Assembly: GCA_022559845.1 (NCBI GenBank)
Contig: CM040121.1
Span: 564,643,581-564,707,580, forward strand
DNA: 64,000 nt
Source: Amorphophallus konjac
Lineage: Eukaryota > Streptophyta > Magnoliopsida > Alismatales > Araceae
Reading direction: 5' to 3'
The position numbers and the translations under genes were made by a program. Shown piece after piece: positions 11,407 to 24,037 of this stretch. A model generated the notes under the pieces. The model saw only the letters and a program-made list of their open reading frames with translations. It did not search any database and was not told the origin of the DNA. The stretch's first letter is position 1; each line of letters starts with the position of its first letter.

Positions 11407-11774
11407 TTATGTAGTCCGAGGCGTGAGGCGACCAAAGGGTCACCTCATGCCTCGAACGCCTAGGCGATGGCCTAGGCGTTTTATTAAAAATATATATATA
11501 CAATTCAAAAAATATAAATATATGTCTAAATATCAAAGAAAATACATATATACAATCAAGATTTTCAATAAAATTAACAACAATTAATATTTGAGGTAAA
11601 AATACATACATACAAATAAGATAAGATTTGAATAAAGGAGGTTTAAACCAAGATTGGACCAAAAAAAGAAGAAGACTGAGAGTGAGGCGTTTGAGGCGAA
11701 AGCGAGGCTGTTTGGGACTACCTCACCGCCTCAAACGCCTAGGCAAGCGCCTAGGCGCGCCTCTAACTACATAG
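11407..11774. mobile_element. hAT-type MITE (8-bp TSD ACTGGCGC)
   Basis: A 368-bp insert between direct repeats ACTGGCGC (11399-11406 and 11775-11782). The ends are inverted: TTATGTAGTCCGAGGCG on the left and CTATGTAGTTAGAGGCG as the complement of the right end. GC-rich ends carry nested GAGGCG/CGCCTC and CGCCTAGGCG dyads around an AT-rich centre. It lies inside the hAT transposase relic. Confidence 0.85.
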
Positions 11775-12119
11775 ACTGGCGCATTTCTTGTCGGACCTCT
11801 CGAGGATATCTGTCATATTGTTCGACCTCTCCTCTTGTCCCTGCCAAATGTTACTTTTTCCTAGTAATTTCGCCATGTATTTCCTTATCACAATAATTAC
11901 ATTTCACTTTTCTTCTCCCAGCATCAACTAAGGAGAGGTGGGCCCACCCCAGATCGTCCTGCCCTTGCTGCTCCTGACCTTGTTCACGTCTAGGCATGAT
12001 GTTGTATTAAGACAGTCAAAAACAAATGGTTGCAAGTACAATGAAAAAAATGCAATGAAGCATAATTGAGCTTCAAATTATGTTGAATTGAGATAATTAT
12101 TCAAAAGCCCTAAATTTAA

Positions 12120-12770
12120 ACAGTTAATAATTTGGAGTTTTACCCTAATCACCCTTCATTAAATATAATTGACAGCATGCTCCCGCCTTAAATTATTCAA
12201 TGAAGTTTAATTAAGCTTCAATTGATCCTAGTAAAGTTAATTAGACAAAAGTCACAAATTTAAATAGCTAATTAAGGTTTAATTTAGAGTCTTACCCTAA
12301 TCCCCTTTCATTAAATACAATTAGTAGCATGCTCACGCCCTAAATTATTCAATGAAGCTAAATTGAGCTTCCATTGACCCTAACTAAACCTAATTAGATA
12401 GAAGTCCCAAATTTAAATAGCTAATTAGGGCTAATTTGGAGTTTTACTCTAATCACCTTTCATTAAATGCAATTAGCAGCATGCTCTCGCCTTAAATTAT
12501 TCAATGAAATTTAATTGAGCTTCAATTGACTCTAACTAAACCTAATTAGACAAAAATCTCAAATTTAAATAGCTAATTAGGGCTTAATTTAGAGTTTTAC
12601 TCTAATCACCCTTCATTAAATACAATTAGGAGTATGCTCTCGCCCTAAATTATTCAATGAAGTTTAATTGACTTTCAATTGACCATAGCTAAACCTAATT
12701 AGACAAAAGTCCCAAATTTAAACAGCTAATTAGGGCTTAATTTGAAGTTTTAACATATTTAACATATGAA
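12120..12770. repeat. 152-bp tandem repeat, about four copies
   Basis: The anchor CATTAAATNNAATT recurs at 12157, 12309, 12461 and 12613, an exact 152-bp period. Each AT-rich unit includes a conserved GCATGCTC-like core (one copy has GTATGCTC), a CAATGAA block and CTAATTA runs. It lies just upstream of the hAT BED-domain ATG (minus strand), so it may be the 5' non-coding or subterminal region of that transposon. Confidence 0.85.
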
Positions 12771-13044
12771 AATTAATATATTGAAGAGAACCTTACCTAC
12801 AATAAAAAAAACTAGTAAACCAACCAAAAAAAATAAAAACTTACAAGATTTATTAAGAATTTATAGCAAGAAACGGCGATGACTACGGCTGCACGTTGTA
12901 AACAACAAGAAACGGCCACGACAGCGGTGGCAGTAAACCCCTCCACTTGGAACCTCCTCCACCTGCGCTCCTGCCTCTGCAACACACAAACCCCTCAGAT
13001 CTAAGAATCTGGGGGAGAACAGAAGTGAACTCCCCTTAAGTGGG
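12771..13044. other. no recognisable gene
   Basis: Partly AT-rich, then a short GC-rich segment (12870-13010). I see no conserved coding frame or repeat. Confidence 0.5.
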
Positions 13045-13218
13045 AAGTTTGCGTCCGATTTCGGCTGAAACCGAGCGGCTTTGGGCCGAAACAGGTAAAC
13101 TTTGGGCGGTTTCACCCGAAATCATTAATTTTTTTTTTTTAATTTTTAAAGTTTCGGACCTGCTACAGTGAGCAAGTCCGAAATCGTTTCGGTTTCGGCC
13201 GAAATTGCCAACCTTGGA
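13045..13218. mobile_element. MITE remnant of the TTTCGGCCGAAA family
   Basis: It shares with the MITE at 138-441 the block TTTCGGACCTGCTACAGTG (complement of sequence near 223-243) and the end GGCCGAAATTGCCAACCTTG, close to that element's inverted terminus. The left end is degenerate and no TSD was found. A T-run sits near 13130. Confidence 0.65.
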
Positions 13219-13522
13219 ATGGTAGGCTCCTTTCCTCTTGCCCTGCCTTGGCGAGAAATAGGTCGTCTGGTTGGTGGCTATGTTGGGAAGGGGATAGAGG
13301 TCTGGGTGGAGGGGTCGTTGTATGCGGAAGGATCTGTCCGGGGGGAGGGGGAGCTGGTCCGCCTGAATCAACCAGACCCCCTGCCCTGTAGTCTCAAGGT
13401 TGCTTCTCCGGCGGACCTAGCTATGGGTCTAGTAGTAGCTTAGGACAGGCTAGCTAGCAGGTGGAGACGTCCGACGAGAGTCGAGCCTCCCTGATGCTGG
13501 TGCCAGTCCAAGCGGTAATCAG

Positions 13523-13858
13523 TTGGAAGTTGGGGACCAGGAAGGCTTTCTTGATGGGTTGAAGCTACTATTGTTGGAGGAGGAAGAGGCTGGTGGGGAT
13601 GTTCGGCTGCAACCTGAGGGAGAGGTGCCGAGAGACAGAAATATGTTGGGGAGGGAGGAAGTGAGGGAGATGCTGAGGGTGGTGGAAAAGATATTAGCAA
13701 AGGACAAAGTGGGCATCTCCTTTAAGGCAGCGGAGAAAGACTTGTGGGGGGCTTTCTCTAAAATTGGTAAGAGATGGTGTGTGAGTATCCGGGGGAGTGA
13801 GAGATCTCAGGTGAGGGAGGATAAGGAGGGAGAGGAGAGGGACATTTCAAATTCTTAA
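13523..13858 (+). pseudogene. LINE ORF1-like fragment
   Basis: An acidic, Glu-rich frame precedes the endonuclease (LLLLEEEEAGGDVRLQ; REEVREMLRVVEKILAKDK). Position fits the C-terminal part of plant LINE ORF1, the RNA-binding protein, but I see no zinc knuckle. Function rests on position only. Confidence 0.45.
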
Positions 13859-13863
13859 AGAGG

Positions 13864-14560
13864 ATTGTCTCTTGGAATGTGAGGGGACTAGGGGGGTCGA
13901 GAAGAAGAGGGCAGTGAAGGAATTGATCAGGAGATACAAAATTGATATTCTTTGTATCCAGGAGACCAAGTGTGAGAGGGATGGTGTTGACCTTATAAGG
14001 GAGATCAGTGGTGCTAGGCATTCCTCTAGGGTTACTTCTCTAGCAGTGGGTAGGTGTGGGGGGATTATGATCCTCTGGAATCCTTATGAGGTGGAGGAGG
14101 TGGTGTAGGACCGACTAGTTCGCAGATGGGCCATTTTTGTACATTTCAGATATGTAAGGGATGGCTTCTCCTGGGACTTCAATGGGGTGTACGGACCTCA
14201 ATCCAGGGAGGAGAAGTGGCTGCTTTGGGAGGACTTGATTCACCATCACCTTTTCTCTGGTCGGCCTTGGTGTGTTGGAGGGGACTTTAATGTGGTGGTT
14301 GTCCGATGGGAGAGGACATATAGTATGTTCTCAGGAGACATTCAAGACTTCATCGACTTCATCCAGGAGGTAGCATTGGTGGACATTGGCATGACCCGTC
14401 GTCAGTTGACTTGGTCTAACCTACGAGCAAATGCTTCTTGCTCTAGGTTGGACAGGTTCTTGGTGTCTGTTGAGTGGGAGGACCAATTCCCCTATGTGTA
14501 GGTGCTACCTTTGGTTGGATCTGTTTTGGACCATAAGCCCATCCTTCTAAAGACCAGCCG
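13864..14560 (+). pseudogene. LINE ORF2 apurinic/apyrimidinic endonuclease domain
   Basis: Exo-endo-phosphatase motifs appear in order: KIDILCIQETK (catalytic Glu), GGIMILWNP, GGDFNVV, CSRLDRFLVS and, after a stop, LDHKPI. This domain nicks target DNA to prime reverse transcription. It is broken by stops at about 14106-14108 and 14499-14501. Confidence 0.85.
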
Positions 14561-16205
14561 TGCGCATGTAGGAGCTACAATTTCAGGCTTAAGAAGTTTT
14601 GGTTTAGAGAGGCTGATTTTATAGAGACTGTCACAAGTCCATGGAATGAACAAGAAGTGAGTAGCTATGTTATGGCTACTTTGGTGAGAAGACTGAAGCA
14701 CATAGCTCAGGTGCTCTACTCTTGGGGGACTGACAAAACTCTTCCAGGGAGGGTAGCGAAGAGCAGAATTCTACAACAAATTGAGGGTTTTGATTGTTTG
14801 GAGAAGGCAGGCCTTATGGATGATGATGACATGAGACTCAGGGATACTTCGAGGGCCCAGTTTGATGAGATCCTTGCTAGAGAGGAGATCTACTGGAGGC
14901 AGAGATTGAGAGGCAGGTGGATCAAAGAAGGGGATAGGAACACAGTCTATTTTCAGCGTATTGCTTCTGGGAGGAGGAGAGTCAACACCATTACTAGCAT
15001 CACGGTGGGTGGCCTTCCGTTCTCTTCTAATGAGGATATTAGGGGGCAGGTGAGAGACTTCTACTCCAGATTGTTCATTGAGGACGACTATTGTAGGCGG
15101 AGGATTGCAGATGATGTACTGCCCCGCCTCTTTCTTGAGAAGAGGGGGACTATCTCCGGGAGTTTTTCAGAGGAGGTCTACTAGACTGTCTTTTCTCTTG
15201 CAAGGGACAGAGCTCCAGGGCCAGAGAGTTTCCTGTTGGTCTTCTTCCAGAGGTTGGGAGGTTATCAAAGGTGACCTAGTGACATCTGTGAGGGAGTTTC
15301 AGGAGGGGAGGACACACTTGGAGGATGTTAATAAAACCGTTCTAGTTCTTATCCCTAAGAAGACAGGTGCTCAAGAATGTCAAGACTTTAAACCCATTAG
15401 CTTGCTTAATGGTACCTACAAGATCACTAAGTTGCTAGCAGGGAGATTGATCAGTGTTATGGACAGGTTGGTCAGCACCTTCTAGGGAGCATTCATCAGG
15501 GGAAGACATATTCAGGATAACTTCTTGGTGACCCATGAGTGCCTATTTGCTATGAAGTCACAAAGGAAGAAAGGGGTGATTCTGAAGTTAGATTTCGAGA
15601 AGACTTATGACAGAGTTAGTAGTGTCTTTTCGATGTGTTGGAGAGGATGGGCTTTGAGAGAGAGACAGATTGGCTGGGTTAGGACTTGTATTACTTTTAC
15701 TTCCTTTGTGGTCCTCGTCAATGGGAAGTCATCCTCTTGGTTCCGTAATGGTAGGGGGCTCCGTTAGAAAGACTTTATGTCCTCTCTCTTCTTTGTGCTT
15801 GTGGCTAGTGTTTTGAGCAGGGTGTGGCTGAAAGCTGAGATTGCTGGTTTGATCAGGGGCTTTGTGGTGGACAGAGGGGGACTTTCACTTACTCACTTGC
15901 AGTATGTAGATGACACCATCTTATTCTTGGCTGAGGATGATCGGTAGCTTTATGTGGCTAGACTCCTATTGGAATTGTTGGAGGAGGTCACTGGACTTAA
16001 AGTCAACTTCAATAAAACCTTGTTAGTAGGGGTCAACTTCAAGGATTGGCCTCCTCAACGAGCTGCTTGCATTTTGAGGTTAAGATTGGAGAGTTCCCTA
16101 TTTCCTACCTGGGTCTCCCACTTACCCTGGGCTCTCTTCATTGTGCAGATTGACTTCCTATTATTCCGAGATATGAGTTCAGGCTTACTGGTTGGGAGGC
16201 TATAG
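14561..16205 (+). pseudogene. LINE ORF2 reverse transcriptase domain
   Basis: RT motifs are spread over several frames. VLIPKKTGAQECQDFKPISL lies near 15345-15405, followed by KLLAGRL, GRHIQDNFLV near 15500, ILKLDFEKTYDRV near 15580-15620, and the catalytic YVDDTILFL with YVDD at 15903-15914. In-frame stops near 15181, 15483 and 15766 and frameshifts rule out function. Confidence 0.85.
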
Positions 16206-16793
16206 TATTATCTTATGGTGATAGATTAGTCCTTTGCAGATCAGTCTTGGATAGTCTCCCTATTTATTTTTTGTCCATATTCCAGATCTCGATAGTGGCA
16301 AAGAAGATTGAGTCTATTCAGAGCACGTTCTTTTGGCATGGCAATGGAGGGAGATGTAAGGGTTAGCATGATATAACTTGGGGGAGGATAGGCACTAGCA
16401 GAGAAGAGGGAGGCCTGGGTACCAAGGATGTAAGGGACTTCAACCTAGCTCTCGTGTAAGTGGTTGTGGAGATTGGGGATGGGAGAGGATGGGCTGTGGG
16501 CACATGTGATCAGGTAGAGGTATTATTGCAGGAGGAGAATTTGGGACTTGGCTCCTATTCCATAGCACAGGGTGTTACCTCTTGGCGTGATATCTTGACC
16601 TGCAGGGATGTTATAGCTTCCAGTCTGACTAGGAAAAGGTGACAAGAGCCTTTTCTAGAAAGGCAGATGGTGTAGACGGGTGCAAAGACTTCTCCTTGGA
16701 GGGTTTGTTCCCTGCCTCTTTGCGGTTTCAACGGACCCTCTAGTGTCAGTCTCTCAGGTTTATGACTCCCACCTTTCAGGGGGCACCTAGGCA

Positions 16794-17280
16794 TTGACCT
16801 TCAGGAGGGATCTTAAGTCAAATGAGATGGAACAACTCCAGGACCTTCTTTCCTTCCTCCTACTCTTTCATTCTCATCTTAACAGAGAGGATGAGTGGAT
16901 TTGGAGGTGGGAAAGGGAGGGTAATTTTTCTGTTAGATCTGCTTACACCATTTTTTCCGATGGAGGTGCTCGCCATTGCCTTTGCTCTTAAGTCTGGAGT
17001 TCGAAGAGCCCGCTGAAAGTGAAGCTCCTGTCTTGGGGATCCCCCATGAGAGGTTTACCTACTCGGGACAGGCTACTTCGCTTTCTCCTGGGTATCCAAC
17101 TGACTTGCTACCTACACGAAGAGGATGACGATACCCTGGACCACCTATTTGTAGGTTGTTCCTACTCACAAGGGGTGTGGAGGGAATTTGTTAGGAGGAC
17201 ACACTGTCTTCGGCCGGTAGAGAGAGGTGCACTTCCTGATGCGGTACTGGGGAAGAAGTTGGCCCCTGAGAGGTGATAGG
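16794..17280 (+). pseudogene. LINE zinc-binding region (zf-RVT type)
   Basis: DEWIWRWEREGNFSVRSAY is followed, after a stop and frame change, by RGLPTRDRL and DDTLDHLFVGCSYSQGVW. The pattern W...G.FSV.SAY followed by TRD.L...C..E....HLF..C matches the zinc-binding region that ends ORF2 of plant LINEs. Broken. Confidence 0.75.
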
Positions 17281-17588
17281 ACGGTGTGATAACTCATCCT
17301 CCATGCCACTCTATGGACGTTGTGGGGGGAACAAAACAACCGGATTTTCAGGAGGGAGGCTAGAGCCGTGGATTCAGTTGTCTCCTTTGTTTGTGACAGA
17401 GTGAGGGAATGGGCTAGGGGCTCTTTTATGATGTGAATTTCCAAAACTTTGTCGTTTTTGTTTTGTTGGGGGATAGAGTGCAGGGCTTTCTTTTGTATAG
17501 GGAATTTTTTTTTTGGATTTGATTGACTACACTTGTACATTCTTTTTTTCTTTTAATAAATCAGTGGTATCACCCACTTTCAAAAAAA

Positions 17589-18151
17589 AGTAAGGACTTC
17601 ACTCGTTAGATCTATTACTAGACCAGAAGATTCTACTCTATTCCTAAAAGAAATGACTCTAACTTTGATGTGTAACATAAGTTTCGCACACTTCTCATTG
17701 CTTCTGTAAGAACTATGAGTTAAAATGCCTAACATAGTTTGAATCATGTTAGTTCACTGTTTTGTATGCTGTTTTTGCTGAGTCCTGCAAGTTACGACTT
17801 ACAATTGAACTTCTTCTTTGGATAAGACGTCCATTGGCATTACCATTACCATACAACTGCCATTCCATTCTATGTTCATATTTATTTTGAACACGCACAA
17901 TTTATCTTATTGGCTAACAGCATATGGATGCATTATAGAGGGTTGGCACTTGGTAAGGCAGCTATTTGGATGGTCTTGCCACTTCCTTGGTTCTTCACCT
18001 ATTTGCTGACGCTAAACAGATCTAGTAAGGCTTAAAATGTTGATACTAGGTACAGTAATGATATTTACTTGTGCCCTTTTAAGTTCCAATGACAAACCTA
18101 CTTTCAAAACTATAGCTTTTCCTACTTGGTGCTGATTTGTCTTTTCACTAG
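17589..18151. other. unassigned, AT-rich
   Basis: No conserved coding frame is visible. It may be intron of the possible gene fragment downstream. Confidence 0.4.
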
Positions 18152-18540
18152 ACAAGAATTGGATGCTCTAGGTGTGGAAGCAGTTTCTACAGTGTTTTCG
18201 TCAGTAAATCATCATGGTACTGTGATACTTGACATTATGGTATTGGGACGTTGCAATTTCATACCATTATTTGGGAACTTAAACCATTTACTAATCATGT
18301 CTAAGGATGAAATAGGTTGTGGATAGGATTATTGTACTTGCATCTCAGTTGCAGCTTCTAGGTGAGTATATCTCTTTTCTATCTACCACATGGGCACCTA
18401 CTTAATGTTAACTTCCCTTTGATAAACTTGTTGTGAAGTTGATTTAAGAACTGATCTAATTCTTTTTAGCTCTTGCATTGCAGGCATGGATTACTTCAAT
18501 CAGTGAGAAGCTGGATGCCACCTTATCTAAGCTGCAGTAA
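18152..18540 (+). pseudogene. possible three 3' exons of an unidentified gene
   Basis: Three short segments keep frame if joined at consensus splice sites. Exon 18152-18203 (after CACTAG, before GTAAAT) reads QELDALGVEAVSTVFSS. Exon 18316-18361 (after AATAG, before GTGAGT) reads VVDRIIVLASQLQLL. Exon 18470-18540 (after TTTTTAG) reads WITSISEKLDATLSKLQ and ends in TAA. Introns would be 112 and 108 bp. The composition suggests an amphipathic helix or coiled coil. I do not recognise the family. It may be the tail of a real host gene or a captured fragment. Confidence 0.35.
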
Positions 18541-19616
<1,076 letters not shown>

Positions 19617-20424
19617 CCGACATTTGTTTGTGGTCCGTCGGTGTCCCTGTTGGAGCTCTTCCCCAATGACATCCTCTGACATGACGAGCTGCGGGGGTAG
19701 TTGTTGGCCGCTCGCCTATCGGCGTCGGAGAAGAAGGCGGCCAACGACCTCACCCTGGAGTCCGTGCAGGTGTCGCTGAAGCCCGGCATCTCCCTTGGCG
19801 TCGGCAACTACATCAGCAAGATCGGGCTCCGCCCGATACTACGTCATGGTAGTCGACATCGATAGCTCCCTCACCTGGCTCTAGTGCTAGTCATGCCGTG
19901 TGATGCCCTACAAATTTATAGTTTAGTATTTTATTTATTTAAAAAAATTGATTATGCCTAAATATATAAATGATTAGTTTTATTATATAAATTTTAGTCA
20001 TGATAAAAAAATTAAGAAATAAAAGAAAGATATTTAAAGGTTAAGAGAAAGAAAGAAAAAAAAAGAGAAAGGGCTTCAAAGTAAAATAAAAAAAATGGTC
20101 AAATTCACAAAAAAAAAGTCAAAAAAATGGTGGAGGCGGGATTTTTTGAATGTCATACAGCCGCTTGCGGCATTTTTTTTAAAAGTTTTATTTATTTATT
20201 TTTATTAAACCTTTCTCTTAAGTCTAAACTCCTTTTCTTATTAGTCAAATTCTTATGTGCCGTACAGCTATAAAAAGAATAAACATAGGGGCTAGTCAAA
20301 AGAATGAGATGAGTGGGTTGGTGAAAGTTTGAATGTCAAATTTTTATTTAAATAATATTAAAATAAAAGTTAATCCCCACCCTTGATTTAAATCAATGGC
20401 TAAGATTGATTAGAGAAAAATCCC

Positions 20425-20432
20425 TATAAATA
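20425..20432 (+). promoter_or_regulatory. LTR TATA box
   Basis: TATAAATA precedes a G/C-balanced leader (CAAGAGGGGCTTCATTTG) in otherwise very AT-rich DNA, as expected for an LTR promoter. Confidence 0.55.
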
Positions 20433-21954
20433 GTCACAAGAGGGGCTTCATTTGCTCTTCTTGGAGACTGACTACGTGAAGTGCAGAAGGAGAGGGTGGA
20501 GGGCTAATTAAGGTGGTGTTAAAACTTCATTAAGATAAAGGATTTAGCATTAATCATCTTGATTAACATAATTAACATATTTAAAATAATTTAAGGTGTG
20601 TTAATTAGTATCTCTAAAGATAATTAAATCTAGAAATATTTATTTCACCATGTGCGATCATATGTTAGTCGGATTACCAAGAGATCATTAGTGTTAATGT
20701 ATGTGATTAAGGGTAAATCAAGTGTTTAATACACTATAATTAACAACAGTGTATGATAAATTTATAAAGTTTCCAGAATCATGAGATCTGATATTCTAAG
20801 CTCTCTGTAAAAATTTTCATGTCTAAGTCAAAATCTTTTCACGTTTATGAATATTTTAATATTATTCTAAGGGTGTTTAATTATACTAAAAGACTAAAGG
20901 GGTGATATAAAATCACCAAAAATTGTAAGAATGTATATTACTATGAGACCCATGTGTAGCAAAATTTTTAATATTTTTGGATCACGATAGTTCTATTAAT
21001 AAATTTGTAATACATGAGATAAAAAGAAATAATTATAAAGAAATTAAAGATCCTATTCATAAAAATTTTAAGATTTTACAGTATGGTTCTTATATTGAGT
21101 GTGTTGTATTCTTAAAATATCAATAATTATAGATATCCGTAAGTGAAATTAAAAAGTTTTTAATATTTGTTTAGAAGTATAAAATTATGAGATAAATAGA
21201 AATACTGCATAGAAAATTTTGAAACTTCACCAGAAGTCTTAAATGCACGTTATAACTAATTGATTAAAATTTCATCTTATTTTGATCACTGGATCTTGAC
21301 TTGTATAATTTTTAATGTTTGAACTAATAATTAAAATTTTTAATAAATATTAATATTCTATGAAAAATCCTGAAAAAGTTACAGAACTAATATTTGATGT
21401 TTATAAGTCAATTGTTAGTATATGTTAGTCATTTTAAACATTCTAGATAATTTTCTCTATTTAAAAGCTATTGTTGTAAATTTTAAAAAATGATATAAAA
21501 TTTCAAAAATTAGAAATACAAAATCAAAAATAGTGAAGTTTCTCATATATAATACCTCTGTCTGGAATAATTTTCTATAAATTTTGAGTAATTTTCTGAT
21601 CATTGTGGACATATTTAGTTAATTTATTATTCATGATGTATTTTTGTTATTCTATCAAAATATTAGTAATATAATGTGAAAAATAATTAAAAGTTTTAAA
21701 AATGATATATCTGTCATAAATGATGGTTTGAAAAATTATGGTGATTTTTAGAGTACTGTGATTAAATTTAGTTAATTTTCCATACATATGAGAATGTAAT
21801 AGATTCTTGGAAATTTTGAATTCCTGTATGAAAAATTATGAAACATTTTATATGTAATGTTACATACAACTGTGGTCTTCAGTAAAATTTTAATAGTCTT
21901 CTGAACATGGTACCTAAAGTTAGTCAATTTATGATGCATGATTGAGTATAAATA

Positions 21955-22260
21955 ACTCTGGAAAAATTATGAATACTACCTGAAAATTGATGATAATTTT
22001 ATGTTTCGATCCTACATGTTAATGTGTTTTTTCTCTTAAATTGCAACCAATTCTGAGTTCTGTGAATAGAATTAGAAATTTTTGATATATATATATATAT
22101 ATATATATATGGAGTATAAGTAATTTTGGAAAAATTATAAATACTGTCTGAAAAATGATGATAATTTTTTATTTTAATCCTTCCTGTAAATGTATTTATT
22201 CCCTAAAATTTCACTGTATTCTGATCTCTGTAAACAGAATTAGAAATTTTTGATATATAT
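21955..22260. repeat. imperfect duplication, about 150-bp unit, with (AT)n
   Basis: The blocks AAATTATGAATACT...TGATGATAATTTT and AAATTATAAATACT...TGATGATAATTTT, each ending in AATTAGAAATTTTTGATATAT, are near-copies. An AT microsatellite occupies about 22087-22110. Confidence 0.7.
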
Positions 22261-22669
22261 ATGCCTTTATAATTGAATACATTTAGAATTTCAGAAATTA
22301 AAAAAAAGATTTCCAGTACTGACATATTTTGTACTTAATATTCACAACATGATTTTTTTTGAGTGACATGTGTCTATTTCATATAAGTTATATTTATAAT
22401 TAATGTACTGTTATTACTGCCAAATGGACACTGCCACCATAGGGGGAGACTGGAACCAAGCCATAGAAATGCCCCTATGGGGAGGTTCACACTGTACTGG
22501 CCCCGAGGGTAACGAGGATGAAATCCTGGAGGTGGACAAGTACCACTGGTTAAGGTGGAGAGGACTTCTCCCGGTTCTGTGCAGTAACCAAGACTCATCA
22601 CTATTTTTACCTAGGTGATCGAGTACTGACTGACTGTCCTTCTAGTGTTGGTTTGAGCACTGTGTCTTG

Positions 22670-22955
22670 GCTATTTACCACTGTTACTACTCACTGAATT
22701 GAAATTGAAACTACTGTTACTGCTTACTAAATTGATATTGAAACTATTGCTATTGATCACTGAGTCGTTATTGAAACGACTGTTACTGCTCACTGAATTG
22801 AAATTGGAACTGTTATTACTGTTCATTGAATCGATATTGAAACGACTGTTACAGTTCACTAAATTGATATTGAAATTACTGTTACTACTCATTGAACTGG
22901 TATTGAAACTAGTGTTATTGCCCACTGAACTGTTATTGCATTTCATTGTTATTAT
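22670..22955. repeat. short tandem repeat (CACTGAATTGAAATTGAAAC type)
   Basis: About six degenerate units of roughly 36-51 bp contain ACTGTTACTGYTCAYTRAATTG and ATTGAAAC. They lie in the 3' part of the solo LTR. Open frames on both strands are repeat artefacts. Confidence 0.75.
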
Positions 22956-24037
22956 ACTATAAATATTTATTGTTAACGAATCTCCAGTATATCAAATGGT
23001 GATTTGGAAAAGAGCAGATTAAATCTATTTGGATCCTTTCACTATGCGTGAGACTTTACTCTGCCTTGTACTGGGATCATTCTATTGATAAATGAATCGA
23101 ATTATATTGCATGGTAATGTTTACTAATGTTGAATGCTCATTTACTTTGTCATTGATAGAATAAAATTTTAATATACATGCTTTATTTGTAAAATGTTAA
23201 TATCATGACTTATGATCGTAAAACAATTAAAATTGGGTTAAATGTATTAATCTCATGTGTTATCTATTTGAAATTATGTCTAAGAATGATTTAATAAAAA
23301 AAGGATACCGTAAATCACTTTGGATATGTTTATACATGTTATGACTGGGGACTATGCCTAGTCTCTTACTGGGTCTATTCGTAGACTCATCTTGTTGAAC
23401 ATTTTCAGGAGAAGCGGTAGAAGAAAGCGAGAAGTGATCTCGCAGAGTTCTAACCGCAGCTTGGATTTACTACGTGTCATTGTCATAGGTAGTTAAGAAA
23501 AAAAAATGTGTGAAAGTTGGTTATGTAATAAATGACTTGTTAAATCATTACCTTTATTTCAATCTATGTGGATGAATTCATTTGAATGTAAGCTGATGAT
23601 TCGAGTAATTTCATTTCCGATGTAATGATATCTCAGTATTTATGTGAAATTCTCTACCGCAATTGTACCGTTTGGGTTGTCCCACTGTGACATTTCGATC
23701 GAAATCCGACGCGAGTCTTTACGACTGGACCGGGTTTACAAGTCGGGGTGTCACATGCCGTCTCTCCTACCACGAGCAGTTCGGCCCTGTCTTCAACCCC
23801 GCCGCCTCCAGCACCTACCGCATTGTCTCCTGCTCCAGCCCCCAGCGTGCCAGTCTCTAGGCCACCACTCTTAATCCCTTCGCCTGCTCTAGCTTCAAGG
23901 TTTGCATCTACGAGGCCAGCTACAACGACAACTCCTCCTCCCTGGGCTACCTTAGCAAGGACACCCTCTCCGTCAGCTCCTCCCCGGCCATCTCCGACTT
24001 CGTCTACGGCTGCGGCCAGGACAACGAGGACCTCTTC

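Larger units (their letters stand above)
6886..11997 (-). pseudogene. hAT transposase (BED, DUF659, hAT dimerisation), broken
   Basis: Minus-strand relic of an autonomous hAT transposase. The likely ATG is at 11995-11997, followed by a BED-type zinc finger (GWAHLSLVD, then KVKCNYCDKEI). At 10485-10766 lies a DUF659-like block (VQVVTDNEASYKVAGKK, CAAHYLDLIL). At 7719-7982 follows a block with FWAKVSRHMKIVTPLVKVL, and at 6886-7135 the hAT C-terminal dimerisation region (SQCERNWSTFSLIHSK, EKMVYCHYNMRLR). The order matches hAT proteins. It is split by a solo LTR (8145-10400) and a MITE (11407-11774), cut at 6885 by the gypsy element, and carries stops and frameshifts. No terminal inverted repeats of the parent transposon were found. 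Confidence 0.85.
13219..17588 (+). mobile_element. L1-type LINE, decayed, with 3' A-rich tail
   Basis: A non-LTR retrotransposon is read from an ORF1-like region (about 13260-13858) through endonuclease, reverse transcriptase and the RT-associated zinc-binding region to a short A-run at 17581-17588, preceded by AATAAA near 17555. The 5' boundary is uncertain; it abuts the MITE remnant. Many stops and frameshifts split ORF2, so it is an old copy. No TSD was recognised. Confidence 0.85.
19899..23755 (+). mobile_element. giant AT-rich solo LTR (TSD TGCCG)
   Basis: It starts TGTGATGCCCTACAAA and ends GTCGGGGTGTCACA, with TGCCG at 19894-19898 and 23756-23760. The 3857-bp unit has LTR-type ends (TGTGA...TCACA) and a TATA box at 20425, but no gag, pol, primer-binding site or internal LTR pair, so a solo LTR is the simplest reading. 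The ends suit a gypsy chromovirus; this is inferred. Small open frames such as 22403-22618 are not recognised proteins. Confidence 0.85.

Noticed and set aside
22403..22618. 71-codon open frame in the giant solo LTR
   Set aside because: No recognisable domain, no start context, and located in LTR sequence.
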